A stretch of 64,000 nt of DNA from Gnetum montanum (GCA_015680685.1 MNCI01035156.1:9905-73904), one strand, 5' to 3'; shown: positions 9,909-21,784, counted from the first letter of the stretch. The notes: a model not told the origin generated them from the sequence alone. Numbers and translations are program-made.

Positions 9909-10839
9909 TGATGAGTGGCAAGGTACCCCTATACTCAACCATACGAAACGAGCGTAGCATGCACGATCCGGTCGAACTCCACAGACTAAATGCCTAAACA
10001 CCCCATGGAACACTTGGGGTTAATCATTTGTTGTCTTCCCAGACTTACTTGTTGTTGTCACGGTGTAAGGTTAAGTAAGTCCGAGGTATATGATTTTTAT
10101 GGTCTTTTATGGTTTTTCTCCTATGCTAAAGGGTGAAGGGTTGAAAGCACTAACTAACTCTAACTAAGGATCTAAGGCTAAATTAACTAGCATCAGCATC
10201 CATTCCCACTTACCGTACACACCATGAACTATGCAACTATGGCTACCAAACGCTAATCGTTACTGGGATCACCACACGTAACGCATGTTCTAGAAGTGGT
10301 CGTACTGAGGCACTTAACTATCCTAAACATGATGAGAAACTAATTCCTTGACTAGCCGTACACACCTGTAGATGCTCGTAATCAAGTCGTACTCATCCCG
10401 CGTTCTAGGAGTTGAGGGTGAGAGAGACTAATCACGATGAGTAGCCGATTCCTTGATTAGCCGTACATATTCATCAATTCTTGTAATCAAGTCGTACTCA
10501 TGCTGCACTAATGCAGATAATAAATAACAGGTAAGAAATAACAAATAATAAATCCTATTCCATGCACTGTAAGGTTTATCCACAAAGCTTGTCTTTATTG
10601 TCGTACACAACTTGCGTTCAGGTACAAAGCTGCTCAAATAAAGATCCATTCACTTGGGGACTCCTACTGTGGGCACATGGAAAATATTCTATCTATGGAG
10701 TGATTAAACTGCCAGAGTTTCCCTACTTTAAGCCTAGGATGGGAAATGAGGGGAGTGCCACCTCTTATTTATAGATTTGGCAGCAGACCGCGATATCGCG
10801 TACGCGATATCACGGTGCATGCGATATCGTGTCTCATCA
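9909..10839 (-). repeat. E1 5' LTR
   Basis: 931 bp, TGATGAG...CTCATCA on the plus strand. This copy would hold the working promoter. The palindromic GCGATATCGC array lies at 10792-10832, next to the TATA-like box. Confidence 0.92.
10764..10774 (-). promoter_or_regulatory. TATA-like box of the E1 5' LTR
   Basis: CTATAAATAAG on the minus strand, with the GATATC palindrome array directly upstream in the sense direction. The same box is present at the matching place in all Athila-like LTRs here (for example 21106 in E2, 37869 in E4, 59289 in E6). Confidence 0.65.
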
Positions 10840-10844
10840 TATTC

Positions 10845-12004
10845 TAATCAAAGCATCAAATTTGTGATGCTCATTGATTTCTTTGGAAATAGATGGTCAG
10901 CTAGGATTAATGTTACATGGAGGGATGGATGGAAAGCATGAGATGTGCATCATAGCTAAAGAATATATTAGATTTACAAGAGGGTAATGGCAATGGGAGT
11001 AGTAATGTAGCGGGAAATATGTAATGGCTAGCTTGATTAGGTTTAAAGAATGAAATTCCTAGTATTATAAAAGCTAGGTGGATGCTTGAGGCCATTGTGA
11101 GGTAATTGTACAAGCCATCATTCATTATCACTTTTCATGAGCAAGGAACATGTGCAAGGAAGGGACTATCCAAGTGAGACATGAAGAGATTGGCTACTAA
11201 GCAAGAGCAAGTTGTTGGTAGAACCAAGAAAGAAGTGAGTGTTAGGGATATCATGGGGATCTACATTTAGCTATGATGATTTGTTGCTAAGTCAGAGGTG
11301 CTAAATTATTAGAAATCCATTTAAATGTGAGATGCAATAGATGCTTAGTAATTATAAGATGAAAAGGCATAATGTCGATGCCACCATTTTTTTTATAGGA
11401 AACTCCATCCCAACAGACTAGGTAAATTTTCTTACAAGTATCAAATCCCTTCAAAATGATTTTTTTAGAATAATTTGTTAATTTTTTCCATGAATTCTTG
11501 AGGAGGTAGGATGGTTATAGCCACAAATATTTGGATTTACTAAAGCATTTTCTTTGTGAAAGTAATCTAGGTAGTCAAAGATAGGTGAAGACTTTGCTAG
11601 TTTGAAAGTCATTGTTGTTTCCTAATGTACACTACATTTATAATGACACCCTCTATTTTTATTATCAAAGGTGAATTTTCATGCATCCTTTCATAATGAT
11701 AGGAAATTTTCATTTTCATCCATCAATTAAGCTTTCATTTTAGTTAATATATAATTATAATAATAAAATGTATAAAAAATAGTGTTGTTCTCATACTTTT
11801 TCATAGCCATTTTCATTTTCTATGTTGAGTAGAGTAAAGATAGTGGTCTTTTATTTTGTTACTTGAAGTCATTTAGGAATTTTAAGTGTTGTTTGTTTTA
11901 TGTTTGAAGACCATCATGTTAAATTTGTGAACAATGATATCTAATGAATTTTTACTAATTCTTTCAAAATTATTGATTTTCTTAAACAAAGAGTTGACCA
12001 TAAC
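10845..12004. other. Unassigned AT-rich sequence right of E1
   Basis: Flanks E1 directly after its target repeat. No long frame, LTR or known domain seen. A short minus-strand open frame at 10913-11131 gives no recognisable protein. Confidence 0.4.
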
Positions 12005-12510
12005 TTGACCATGGATCATGATGTGCAATACCATGACTCATGGTATTATAATACTAGTTGTGGTGATGACAAAAATAGAGAGAATTAATCTTTGAGGATT
12101 CCATGACTAGACCACAAGGATTCCACAATTCATGATGATGAATAAAAACAAGAAATTTGAATTACTGGATATCATGTATTAACCATGCATTTTGGTGGTC
12201 TACCACGAGCACACTACTAGTTATGGTAATAGACTACAAGTTTGCCATGTGTCATGGTAAATTTACCTTATTTTGAATGTTGACCCACGAGGAAACCATA
12301 AGTCATAGTTATAATTTTGAGCTAACCACAAGGAAACCATGAGTTGTGGTTGATACCATGAGTTGATTATGAGTCATGGTAATTTCATGAAACTTGACCA
12401 TAAGTGAACCATAGTTCATAGTTTTTAAAATCTAGAAACTAAAATAAGATGAGTCATGGTGAACTTTATGGTCAAATAAGCTTGCAATACCATGACTAGA
12501 CAATGAATTG
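12005..12510. repeat. Cluster of ACCATGA...TCATGGT palindromic motifs (left)
   Basis: Within about 500 bases the motif ACCATGAnT(C/T)ATGGT or its half recurs roughly every 30-70 bases, for example 'accatgactcatggt' near 12030, 'accatgagttgtggt' near 12340 and 'gagtcatggtaa' near 12370. A similar cluster lies at 21785-22150 on the other side of the copia relic and E2. Spacing is irregular and units are diverged. Confidence 0.55.
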
Positions 12511-13189
12511 TAGTCAAAGTAATTTCGATAAATATCTCTAAAATTAAAAGTCAAAATTTGATGAACTTTATGTGCCTTGATTCCTCTTGATATTCTTTAC
12601 TCTCTGGAATTCTAAGATTTACTGTAGAATGTATAGGATTGCTATAGAAGCTAAAGAACTTTATGATGACTTCTTAATTCATTCCTACCAATAGAAAACT
12701 TGTAACTTGATGAAGAGCTGATGAGAATAATCATGAAATATGGAATTGCAATAGATGTTTCATAATTTTGAAATGATGTGGAGATGAGAGAGTTGTTGAA
12801 TTATGTAAGAATTGTTAAATATAAGAAGAAGTAATATGGATTTGATAGAAATTTAGTGGAATATGAACAATTCTAAGAGAAATGGGGAAAATTGGATGTA
12901 GAAATTCATGCAACGACTTTATTAAATTGAAAATCAATCTTTACATAATCATATGATCCTTGACTAAATATAAAAAATAATGAAAACATGCTAGGGATCA
13001 TTGAAGCAATAAACCCTACTAAATACAATGAGGAAATAACTTAATAAATTGAAGAAATTAGACTAAAAAATGTAAAATCCACCTATCAATTTGAAATAAT
13101 TAAATAAGGATGCTTTCTTTTTTTTGTCTTGTTTTAAGTGATAATAGTCCTTATTTTAATTTAATTATATCACACTAGTGTGGACAGTC
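12511..13189. other. Unassigned AT-rich sequence
   Basis: No coding frame or clear repeat seen. Since it follows the end of the copia RNase H region on the minus strand, it could hold the decayed copia 3' untranslated region or LTR; I could not define an LTR border. Confidence 0.35.
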
Positions 13190-14229
13190 ATTCTTTTAGG
13201 GTGAGATGCAAGGGTTGATTCTTGTTCTCTGCACTTCAAAATTCCAATGAATTTGTTGAGGTGTTTTTTCCTATGTAGAAGAAAATATTTTGTTACCATA
13301 TCTACATGTTAATATTTTATGTCAACATGAATGAGTTTAACATTTTCCTCTTTTATTTCTTACTTTATGACATTGTATTTTGTTTTTATTTGTTTTGACT
13401 TCTTATGATGCACATGTTCATTTGACAATTGAATGGTAACTATGTTGTTACAAAATAATATAATTGGAAGATCACATTGGAATCCTAGGTGAGTCATAAG
13501 AGTCTTGAGCTAAAATATGTTTTGGATACACTCAACCATGGCTATGAATTCAGCTTCACAAGTTGAGGGACTAGTATAAGTTATTTTCTTTGACTTCCAA
13601 TATATTGTATTATCCCCATGAAGTATTATAGTTCTTGATATTGAATTTCTATCATTGTGGTCTCCACCTCAATTAACATCTAAATAGGCATGATAATCAC
13701 TATTTTCCTTGATGTAGATTATGCCATGATCCATTGTATTCTTGACATATTTCAAAACATGCATAAGTGCATTTGGTGGCTCTGCCTTAGTTCTTGCATA
13801 AATCATGATAAATAAGAAGTTAAAAAATTAAGATCTAGTCTTGTGTGATAGAGAAATGTAAGGGCAGAAATTATACTTCTATATTATGTTGCATCAACAA
13901 GATTTATGTTGTCCTAGTGATCAAGTTTCAAGTTGTACGGAAGAGTTTTGGTTGCTTTTTTCTTGCTAATATTGTATTTTTTTAGCATGGAGGTACCATA
14001 TTTGATTTGATTAATTTTAATCCCCTCCTTGTCTTGATTAACTTGTATTTTAAGAAAATATTTTAATTACACTAAGCCTTTTATTTTAACTTCACTCTTC
14101 ATATCATCTTTGAATTCTTCTATTAACTTATTTGAAGCTATGAAAACAAGGTCATCTACATAAAGAGAGATGATGATGAAATCCTTATTATCATGTTTGT
14201 AGTATATATTTGGTTTGAATGTAGAAGAT
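13190..14229 (-). pseudogene. Ty1/copia RNase H and C-terminal RT (interrupted by E2)
   Basis: Minus-strand copia pol relic. RT motif B is visible at 14145-14185 as SLYVDDLVF, the catalytic YVDD box. RNase H follows: ISRTIILHGDNTIYWKSKK then STCEAEFIAM (about 13530-13680), the copia S/T-xxAEY-like motif, then HVHHKKSKQIKTKYNVI and KLIHVD (13310-13430), and a tail with ADxFTK-like residues ending near 13200. Stops and frame changes make it dead. Its N-terminal part continues at 21216, after E2, because the 5-bp AAGAT repeat joins the halves. Confidence 0.8.
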
Positions 14230-15017
14230 TGATGAGTGGCGAGGTACCCCTACACTCAACCATATGAATACGAGTGTCTCACATGCAATCTGATCGAACT
14301 CCAAGGACTAAGTGCTTATGCGCCTTATGGAACACTTAAGGTTAATCAATCGTTGTGTTTCCAAACTTACTTGTATTGTCATGGTTGTATGGTTAAGTTT
14401 GAGGTATGTGATTTTTATATCTTTTTTCTTTTTAATGCCTATGCTAATGAGGAAGGATGAAGAGTCTAAGTAACTAACGTTCATTAACTACTCATTAACT
14501 AAGTTCTAATTGTCCTAGCACCAGTATTCGTTCCCACTTGCTACACACACCCTGAACTAGTGCAAAGCTACTAGGATTACCAAACGCTACTTGTTACGGG
14601 GTTACCAAGTGTTACACATGTGCTCGAAGCCTTTGTACTAAATGCACTTAACTAGGAGAGTTGAGGGTTGAGAGAGATTTAATTATCTAAGAAAGAATTT
14701 AAGCAGTTAACAATAATTAAGTCCTATTTAGCTTAGTCTATGTGTTGAAAGGTTTATGAGAAAGTTGGTCTTTATTTCCGTACACAAATGTGTGCTTAGG
14801 TACAATTTTCTCGAATAAAGATCCGTTCACTTTGAGACCCCTACTGCGGGCACATGGAAATTATTCTAGCTTTGGAATGGGAAAATTGCTATAGTTTGGC
14901 TAAGGTCTAGATCTAGATGGAGAAATAAGGGAAAGTCGCCTCTTATTTATAGAACTGGTAATGGGCTGTGATATCATGTATGCGATATCGCAGCTGATGC
15001 AATATCGTGGCTCATCA
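14230..15017 (-). repeat. E2 3' LTR
   Basis: 788 bp. It has one GCGATATCGC palindrome fewer or more degraded than its partner at 20390: the partner's end holds at least four GATATC/AATATC units, this one about three. Confidence 0.92.
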
Positions 15018-15027
15018 TACCCCCATG
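15018..15027 (-). other. E2 polypurine tract
   Basis: CATGGGGGTA on the minus strand directly before the 3' LTR, as in E1. Confidence 0.78.
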
Positions 15028-15329
15028 ACTGAATGAAAACTTATCCTCGAGTCCTTACAAAATATTGGGAAGGTATGGGATTATTGACTTGAATGATACT
15101 AATGGTAGATGGGGTGACATGTGAACAGATCATCATTACAATACATGACAAAATTTAGTGTTTATGATAACAAGAGTGAACACTATACACATTTGACATC
15201 TAGCCTTATTTGGCAGCTAAGAGAGAAGAGAGAAGAGAGAGAGAAAGGAAGAAGTTTGTTGCTACTAATGCCAAGATTGCGTTTTTTGTTGTTCATCCAT
15301 AAGTGCTCCATCAATCTCATTCCTTACAT

Positions 15330-15425
15330 AACTACTTCAGCATCAATCCATTCTAAGTGTTTCCTACAGATCTAATCCATTTTTGTATGATTTCCATCTG
15401 CACATATAACACAGTCTTATATTAG
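15330..15425 (-). promoter_or_regulatory. E2 conserved splice-acceptor-like site and 3' ORF start
   Basis: On the minus strand GCTAAT (branch-point-like) is followed by ...TTATATGTGCAG and then ATG at 15397. The ORF starts MEIIQKWIRSVG and stops after a few codons, with a stop where E1 has Trp or Gln. The same site in E1 opens a 69-codon frame. Confidence 0.5.
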
Positions 15426-15429
15426 CAAG

Positions 15430-16899
15430 GGTAAATGAATCACAATGCAGTTAATGCCTTGCCTCACTATAAGGTCCATTGGTTGAGTTGTGATATGCCT
15501 AATGCGATTCTATAGATATAATACCCGTGACTACCTGAGGTATAGGGGTTAAGAGAAAATCAAAAAAATTGGCCCAGGACCCCTATAACTGAGAGCGAAC
15601 CTCCAGTAGCGAGAGAATGGAAAAATATAAGGAATAAGAATGATGGAGAAAAATAAACAACGAAAATGCCGATAAAATGGATGTCAAAGATGGAGATGAA
15701 CAAAATAAATGGTGATTACAAAAATGTTTAAGGAAAAGAAATTAATGGATGCACCAAATAGGAATGCCAATGGGTCCTCCCCAAAGTAGGCTCATGCCCT
15801 TAATGCCTTGACAATCCCACATTTAAAGAGTCCGTAGGCTCTAGAAATCTCATTTGGAAGCAAGAGTTAAATTCTTAACCACAAGAGTTTACCAAAAAGA
15901 AAACAATGCATCAACCAAAATATGAACTATTGATACAACTGACAATGAGGTGAAAAATGGAGAAAGAAGGATGGTAAGGAGAGAATGAAATAGAGTCTCA
16001 AGAACAAGGTGGTGTACAGCCCCTTGTGTAGTTATGGTTAATCTGACTTAGGAGTTCTCATTCCAAATTTGGCCTCAAACAAACCACATTCAATGACTTC
16101 GCATTAATGCACTTGGCCAATCCATCCACTTGAAGTAGCAAGAATGCTTCCACCAAAGAGTCACCACCATTTCGAAGAAACCAAAAAGGAGAACGTAGGA
16201 AGCAAGAAGGGCCTTAGTTAGAGGGAACATGTTTATTCAGTTCCATAACTAGTGCTTGTAGCCCAAATGATTATTTCATCTAAGGGGTGTGCTTTGAATT
16301 CTCACTATTTTTTTTTGTGTTTTGCGTGAGAACCACACCATGCAAAGACTTCTTACTTTTATTAACTCAGCTTCCTGATAATGGAGCAACATTAAAATGG
16401 TAAGGAAACCCCAATAAGAAAACATCCAAGCACCCGAGAGAATGGCCAACACAAATGCATCAAACCCCTTTGAAGTCACACCCTTTTTAATCCTTGAGTC
16501 CTTCCTTAGCGTGAGAAATGCTTAGTCACTGATTCGTTAATAGTTCTTATTATTTAAGTAAGGGACTGTACATTTCCAAGCCAAGAGAGACCATAGAAAT
16601 TTGTGGATGCATGGATGACATGGACTCATTGTCTGTTATATCAATAGAACCATACCTTAGTATCAACATCATAACTTAAAGGTAAAAAGCAAACATTAGT
16701 AATCAATGGAATATAGTTCATGCCACCATCAGGAGCACTTATTAGGTGATGAATCAAACCAAATAAACAACACACAAAGAAATGAAAGAGTATAAAATAT
16801 GTAAAACAAAAACAAAAAAAGTTAAAGAAATTTGTAAAATAAAAATGTGTAAAAAAAAAACTTAAAAAGAAACTAAGGGCCTCAAATGATCAGCATAGG
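15430..16899 (-). other. E2 long conserved untranslated 3' region
   Basis: Counterpart of 4880-6429 in E1 with the same order of blocks: 'gggtcctccccaaagtaggc' (15774), 'ccataactagtgcttgtagc' (16243), 'accatgcaaagacttctta' (16335), the 'accatagaa' segment (16592) and the 'tgtaaaacaaaaa' repeats (16789-16870). No sense-strand coding frame. A 67-codon minus-strand frame at 16276-16479 is not conserved in E1. Confidence 0.6.
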
Positions 16900-16904
16900 T
16901 GGCC

Positions 16905-17690
16905 ATCTCCCCCATGGCTAAATTGAAAGGGAGAGATCCGAAATAATGAGTGCTTGTTTGAATTTTTTAGAAGTGTCCAACTTCTCCCAATTGATATTTT
17001 CAGGTTAACGGTTGGAAGTTGGCAACACTCTTATTCCAGTGTATCTATGCTTTCATCATAAGTTCAAGTTGTTCCCCCAGTTAGTTCCATGCATATGGGT
17101 GAGTTGCTCTCTTGATTAGGTATCAACCACTAGGTGTTTTCTTGTTGTATGGTTCCTACATATAGGCACCTTTGTACATTAACCTTTGGTGCACATCGGT
17201 TGTATGCAGGCAATGCTAAACATTCCTGTATTCAATCACACCCTGTATCATTGTATGTGATGCATGGAACTTTCTTCTTCTCGATCTTCCCATAAGTGTT
17301 TTCCTTAGATATTTCTATGGAAATATCATGGATTCCTAGGCATGCATTTATGGTACTTAGCCATGTCCTTCCCATTATTATTGGGAAGTCCCGTTTGTCA
17401 TTGTTTACTTGGATCACTAGGAAATCAGCTGGGTATGACCAACCACACACAGTGGTAACAATGTCCTCCACCAGTCCCAAGGGAACAGTGATGGACTGGT
17501 TAGCTAGATCTAAGCAAATATTGCTCTTCTTTAGTGGAGGAATGTTCCAGGCTTTGTATATCTCTTGCAATATTAGGTTGACTCTGGAACCTAATTCTAG
17601 AAGACCTTTACATGTTTTATTCCTAGTGACTTGAAGATAAATTGGGGGGCTTCTAGGATTAGAGAATTTCCTAGGAAGGTGGCCCACCTT
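16905..17690 (-). pseudogene. E2 protease fused to the integrase tail
   Basis: The frame 17232-17687 encodes a nearly whole retropepsin domain: GHLPRKFSNP, then LLELGSRVNLI where the catalytic Asp-Ser-Gly reads Glu-Leu-Gly, so the active site is lost; then PPLKKSNICLDLANQSI, PLGLVEDIV, GWSYPADFLVI, FPIIMGRTWLSTI and the linker KKVPCITYND. Beyond a stop, the relic continues through a Cys-poor linker to the deletion junction at about 16960-16975 and the integrase end near 16905. Same fusion as in E1. Confidence 0.75.
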
Positions 17691-17917
17691 AATCTAGTTA
17701 GTGATGGTATGTGTTAACATAACCATATATGTTGAGCTCTATTTTTAGTTTGAAGGGAGCTTTGAAGCCTTATTTGATGGAGAATCATTTGGAGGCTCAA
17801 CTGCTTGTGGTTGTGAGAGCTTGTTTGGGCTTTTGGTTCTGAAGAAATATCTTCTCTTTGTACGGTTGTAAGAACCAGTAGTGAGTTGAAGGTTTACAAC
17901 CCTCGAGCATTGCGTTG

Positions 17918-20243
17918 CTATGGTTGAGTGGGGAGTTTCCCTTGCATTGCTGGAGCAGGTGGTAATGGAGCTATCGGTGTGAGAGTGGTGGATGGATTCG
18001 GAGGATGGTATGTATGTGGTATGTCTCTCCCAGGAGAAGGAGTCCTATAATACTCCCAAGCTTGGTAGTGATGTGGTGGTGTCACATGACCAACAAAGTC
18101 ATGTGGAGAGATTAGTTGCTGCACATAGTAGCCATATGGATCCGATTGCTGGTAAGGGTATTGTTGCCTTGGTGGTGGCATCCCCCATGACTATGGGTAT
18201 TGCCACTGTTGGTGTTGCTCAATAGGTTGTGGCAGAGTTCCACTTGGATAATATGTTAATGGTTGGTGGAACTGCCTTGGGTTACCTTGGGGATAAGGTA
18301 ACCTTTAGGGTGCTTGCCGTCTGTTAAGTCCTAGGTTAAGTGCATATACCCCAAACTCTTGCAGATGTGAGATTACTGGGCAACATCCCTTAGGATGGTC
18401 ATACTGGCATATTTCACATCCATCGTCCTTTTCTGTATTAGAATCCACAACTTCATTAGTGATAATAATTTTACCCTTACCTTTGTTACGTGCATGGTCC
18501 AAATCCCTTTTCTTCTTTTTATCATAATCACTGCCTCGCTCCTTAGACTCCTCTACGATTTTTAGAACAATTTCAAATCTACTATCTAAGGAGGCCCACA
18601 TTTTTTCTACCTTAGCTGACACTTTTGTTGTTAATTTTTTCAATAGCAAGGTTTTCCAATGCACCAACTCTTCAAGTGGTGACTCTTCCTACTCCTCACA
18701 GAATCTGACTCCCTTTTTTGGAGGGAAGGATTGCAATTGTACTCTTCCGCACTTTCTCTCTTGTATAGCTCTCCTTCTTCCTTAGGTACTTGTTCCAACA
18801 ATCTATGGACTTGATGCAACCTAAGCTCTGATAATCTCCCTTGGGCATATGTTCCAAGGGTTCTCCTGGTTTCATGCCTAAGTCCATCTACGAGATGACA
18901 GAGTTGATCCCATTGTGTGTAACCATGGCCTGGGCAACGATGTAACAATGCATAATAATGGCCCATGGCAGCATCCAAGGATTCTTTATTTTCCTACTTC
19001 CATCCTTGGATTTTCTTTCATAGGTTGGACACTCGGGAGTATGTTTGATACTTATCATTAAACAGTTCTAGCATTGTACTCCACCTCCTAATGGTTTCCA
19101 ATTCTAAGGATCCATACCAGCTTTCTACTTCTTTTATCAGTGTCCTTGGGAAAAACTTTAATTTTTGCCACTCATTTTCAATGTTTTGCAAGGCACATGC
19201 ATCGTGAAATTCTTGTAAGTGGTTCTAACGATTAGCATTGTATCCCCCCTCAAATCGTGGGATATTATTCATATCCAACCTCTTAATCCTACTATCTTTT
19301 TGGTGCTTTGTAGGTATTCTAATGGCCTCCGTGATGTCTAACATGCTCTGGGTTGCAAGTTGTCATTTCATTTGTGGCTTCTATGATGTATACGTGGTTC
19401 CCTACTTTCCCTTCTTTCATTCCTCGATTCTTTCGAGTGGCCTTGTGCTCTCTCACCACTCTCTCGTCGAGGTTTCTCACTATGTTTACCCTTATCCTCA
19501 CGGTTAGGCTTCTCATGACTGCATCCTGATATAGAAGGAGAGGGTGAATGTGGTGATGAAGGGGAAGAAGAAGGAGAACCATCGCCATGACGATGTTCCC
19601 GACCTTCTCTTTTGTGGTTCCGGCCTCAATCGTGATGACAATCAGAATGCCCGTCCTTGTCATGTGTTTGTGTTCCCTCGTTGAACACTTGGTGTTCGTG
19701 GGGATCAGAACAAGCATTGTGAATCATGGAGCGTAGGTTCTAATACACCACCTCCTGACCATTGTTAGGATTGGGAACATTGTTTTGTGGACAACCTATG
19801 AAAATAGGTTTACCGTCCTTAATTGCGTTTAAGACGGGTGAAGCATTACGAGGGCCTTTGCCCTTCAACGATGTGTGGTATCTCTCCTGTTGCAAATCCC
19901 TTTGATGTTGCGCTTCTGTGGGATGGTAATCCCTTGCATTATAATCACATGCAATGTACTCAGTGTATAATTATGACATGCCTATTTGTGCAAGGGCACG
20001 AAGGAGCATGTTGGGGGCTGCTTTTTCTAGAGACAACACTATGTTACCCTCCAAGTTTTTCCAACGCAGTTGTTCATCTTGATGGAAGACAAAGGTAAAG
20101 TTGGGTATATATTCATCGTGATGAATATATACCACACTGAATTTTTTAGGAATTGGTGGTTCTTGGTTATGTGTGTTGTGTCACCAACTATCCCTAGTGT
20201 TGATCCTCGGTAGTGAAGTGCTTTTGTGTGAAGAAGAAGACAT
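17918..20243 (-). pseudogene. E2 gag
   Basis: Start chosen at the ATG at 20243 (MSSSSHKSTS). Order: N-terminal domain up to about 19830; a highly charged Arg/Asp/His/Glu stretch with a run of SPSSSPSSPHSPSPS (19400-19650); a capsid-like domain with LHRCPGHGYTQWDQL and HETRRTLGTYAQGRL (18840-18980); a basic linker; the zinc knuckle CEICQYDHPKGCC (18380-18418), which is intact; then a Pro/Tyr/Gln-rich low-complexity tail (QQYPYQQSDPYGYYVQQ, 17918-18181) leading to protease. Fewer stops than in E1 gag, but frames are broken. Confidence 0.75.
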
Positions 20244-20370
20244 GTTTGTCTTGTTCGGTGTTCTATTTATTGTTATCTTATTTTTCTCTTGATTAACCCT
20301 AAGGGTTTATTTAAGCTTCTCAATGATGTGGATGATTTCCTATGTTCTACTTAGCGCACAAACAACTAAG

Positions 20371-20388
20371 TCCCTAGCAACGGCACCA
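20371..20388 (-). other. E2 primer-binding site (tRNA-Asp type)
   Basis: TGGTGCCGTTGCTAGGGA on the minus strand, one base from the 5' LTR. It differs from the tRNA-Asp complement only at C-to-T or G-to-A positions, consistent with decay by deamination. Confidence 0.88.
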
Positions 20389-20389
20389 A

Positions 20390-21215
20390 TGATGAGTGGC
20401 GAGGTACCCCTACACTCAACCATACGAATACAAGCATCTCACACGTGATCTGGTTGAACTCCAAGGACTAAGTGCTTACGTGCCTTATGGAATAATTAAG
20501 GTTAATCAATCGTTGTCTTCCCAAACTTACTTGTATTATCATGGTTGTATGGTTAAGTAAGTTTGAGGTATGTGATTTTTATATCTTTTCTCTTTTTAAT
20601 GCCTATGCTAATGAGGAAAGGTGAAGAGACTATCTAACTAACTTTCATTAACTACTCATTAACTAAGTTCTAATTGTCCTAGGACCAGTATATGTTCCCA
20701 CTTGCTGTACACACCCTAAACCAGTGCAACGCTGCTAGGATTACCAAACGCTACTCATTATTGGGTTACCATGCGTTACACACGTTATTGAAGTGGTCGT
20801 ACTGAATGCACTTAACTAGGAGAGTTGAGGATTGAGAGGGATTTAATTATCTAAGAGAGCATTGAAACATTTAATAGTAATTAAATCCTATTTAGCTTAG
20901 TCCGTGTGCTGCAAGGTTTATCAAAAATTTCGTCTTTATTTCCATACAAAAATGTGTGCTCAGGTACAATTTGCTCGAATAAATATTTGTTCACTTTGAG
21001 ACTCCTACTACGGGCACATGAAAATTATTCTAACTCTGGAATGGGAAAACTGCTATAGTTTGGCTAAGGTCTAGATCTAGATGGGGATATAAGGGAAAGC
21101 TGCCTCTTATTTATAGAATTGGCGATGGGCTGCGATATCGCGTACGCGATATCGCAGGGGCCAACGCAATATCGCGGATGCAATATCGTGACCGATGCAA
21201 TATCGCCACTCATCA
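20390..21215 (-). repeat. E2 5' LTR
   Basis: 826 bp. TATA-like box CTATAAATAAG at 21106-21116. The palindrome array at 21129-21209 is the clearest in the window: GCGATATCGCGTACGCGATATCGC followed by CGCAATATCGCGGATGCAATATCGTG. Confidence 0.92.
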
Positions 21216-21600
21216 AAGATGAATATACTTTTCTAAGCAAGTAGTCATTAATTGTTTGTCACCATGTCCTTGGAGCTTACTTTAATCCATACAAGGCTTT
21301 ATTTAGTTTGCATAACTTGTCTTCTTTTCCTTTAATAACATACCCTTTATGTTGATAGACATAGAATTTCTAATTTATATTTCTATTAAGGAATGTTAAG
21401 TTAACATCAATTTGATGGAGTTTCAGACTATGATATGAGACTATAGAGTGGATAAATTTGACTATTTCAAATCTTACTATTGGAGCAAATATCTCCTTAT
21501 AGTTAATGTGTTTCTTTTATTAAAAACCTCTAGCCATAAGTCTTGCTCTCTGTTTTATGTTTTTAACCATTAAGAAGCCATTAAAGATCAACAAGCAAGT
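21216..21600 (-). pseudogene. Ty1/copia RT, N-terminal part
   Basis: Continuation of the relic at 13190-14229, separated from it by E2. On the minus strand: KQRARLMARGF (about 21530), INYKEIFAPIVRFEIVK (about 21470), the LNKALYGLK*APR box (about 21285-21300), and INDYLLRK running into the AAGAT target site. These are copia RT fingers and palm motifs in the right order. The integrase expected further right is not recognisable. Confidence 0.8.
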
Positions 21601-21784
21601 TTAGGTAAAAATTTAGTTTGACTCTTCAAGTGGTATAAAAGGCCTTCAATCTTAGCCATTTTGAGTTGCTACAGCTCAAGCATCCATTCCTTTCTCTACT
21701 ATGTTGGATTAGTAAATGCTCCATTCTAACATCATGTTGTGGTTGATTTCAGCATTCCTTCTATATCATAAGTTGAACACAACT

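Larger units (their letters stand above)
3526..10839 (-). mobile_element. E1: non-autonomous Athila-like gag-protease LTR retrotransposon
   Basis: Both LTRs run TGATGAG...CTCATCA and the element is flanked by the perfect 5-bp repeat TATTC (3521-3525 and 10840-10844). A tRNA-Asp-type primer-binding site beside the right LTR and a polypurine tract beside the left LTR fix the orientation as minus. Order in the sense direction: 5' LTR, gag, protease, a short integrase tail, ~1.9 kb untranslated region, 3' LTR. RT, RNase H and the integrase core are absent through a deletion shared with E2, so it must have moved with enzymes from another element. Confidence 0.93.
14230..21215 (-). mobile_element. 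E2: non-autonomous Athila-like gag-protease retrotransposon
   Basis: LTRs begin TGATGAG and end CATCA; the perfect target repeat AAGAT flanks it (14225-14229 and 21216-21220). It has a tRNA-Asp-type PBS, a polypurine tract and the same gene order as E1: gag, protease, integrase tail, long untranslated region. It carries the same deletion junction as E1 (16960-16975), so both descend from one deleted ancestor. It is inserted in a copia RT gene. Confidence 0.93.

Noticed and set aside
21129-21209. CRISPR-like array from the repeated GATATC units
   Set aside because: Units are short, variable and palindromic throughout, with no spacers of equal length; they lie inside plant LTRs.
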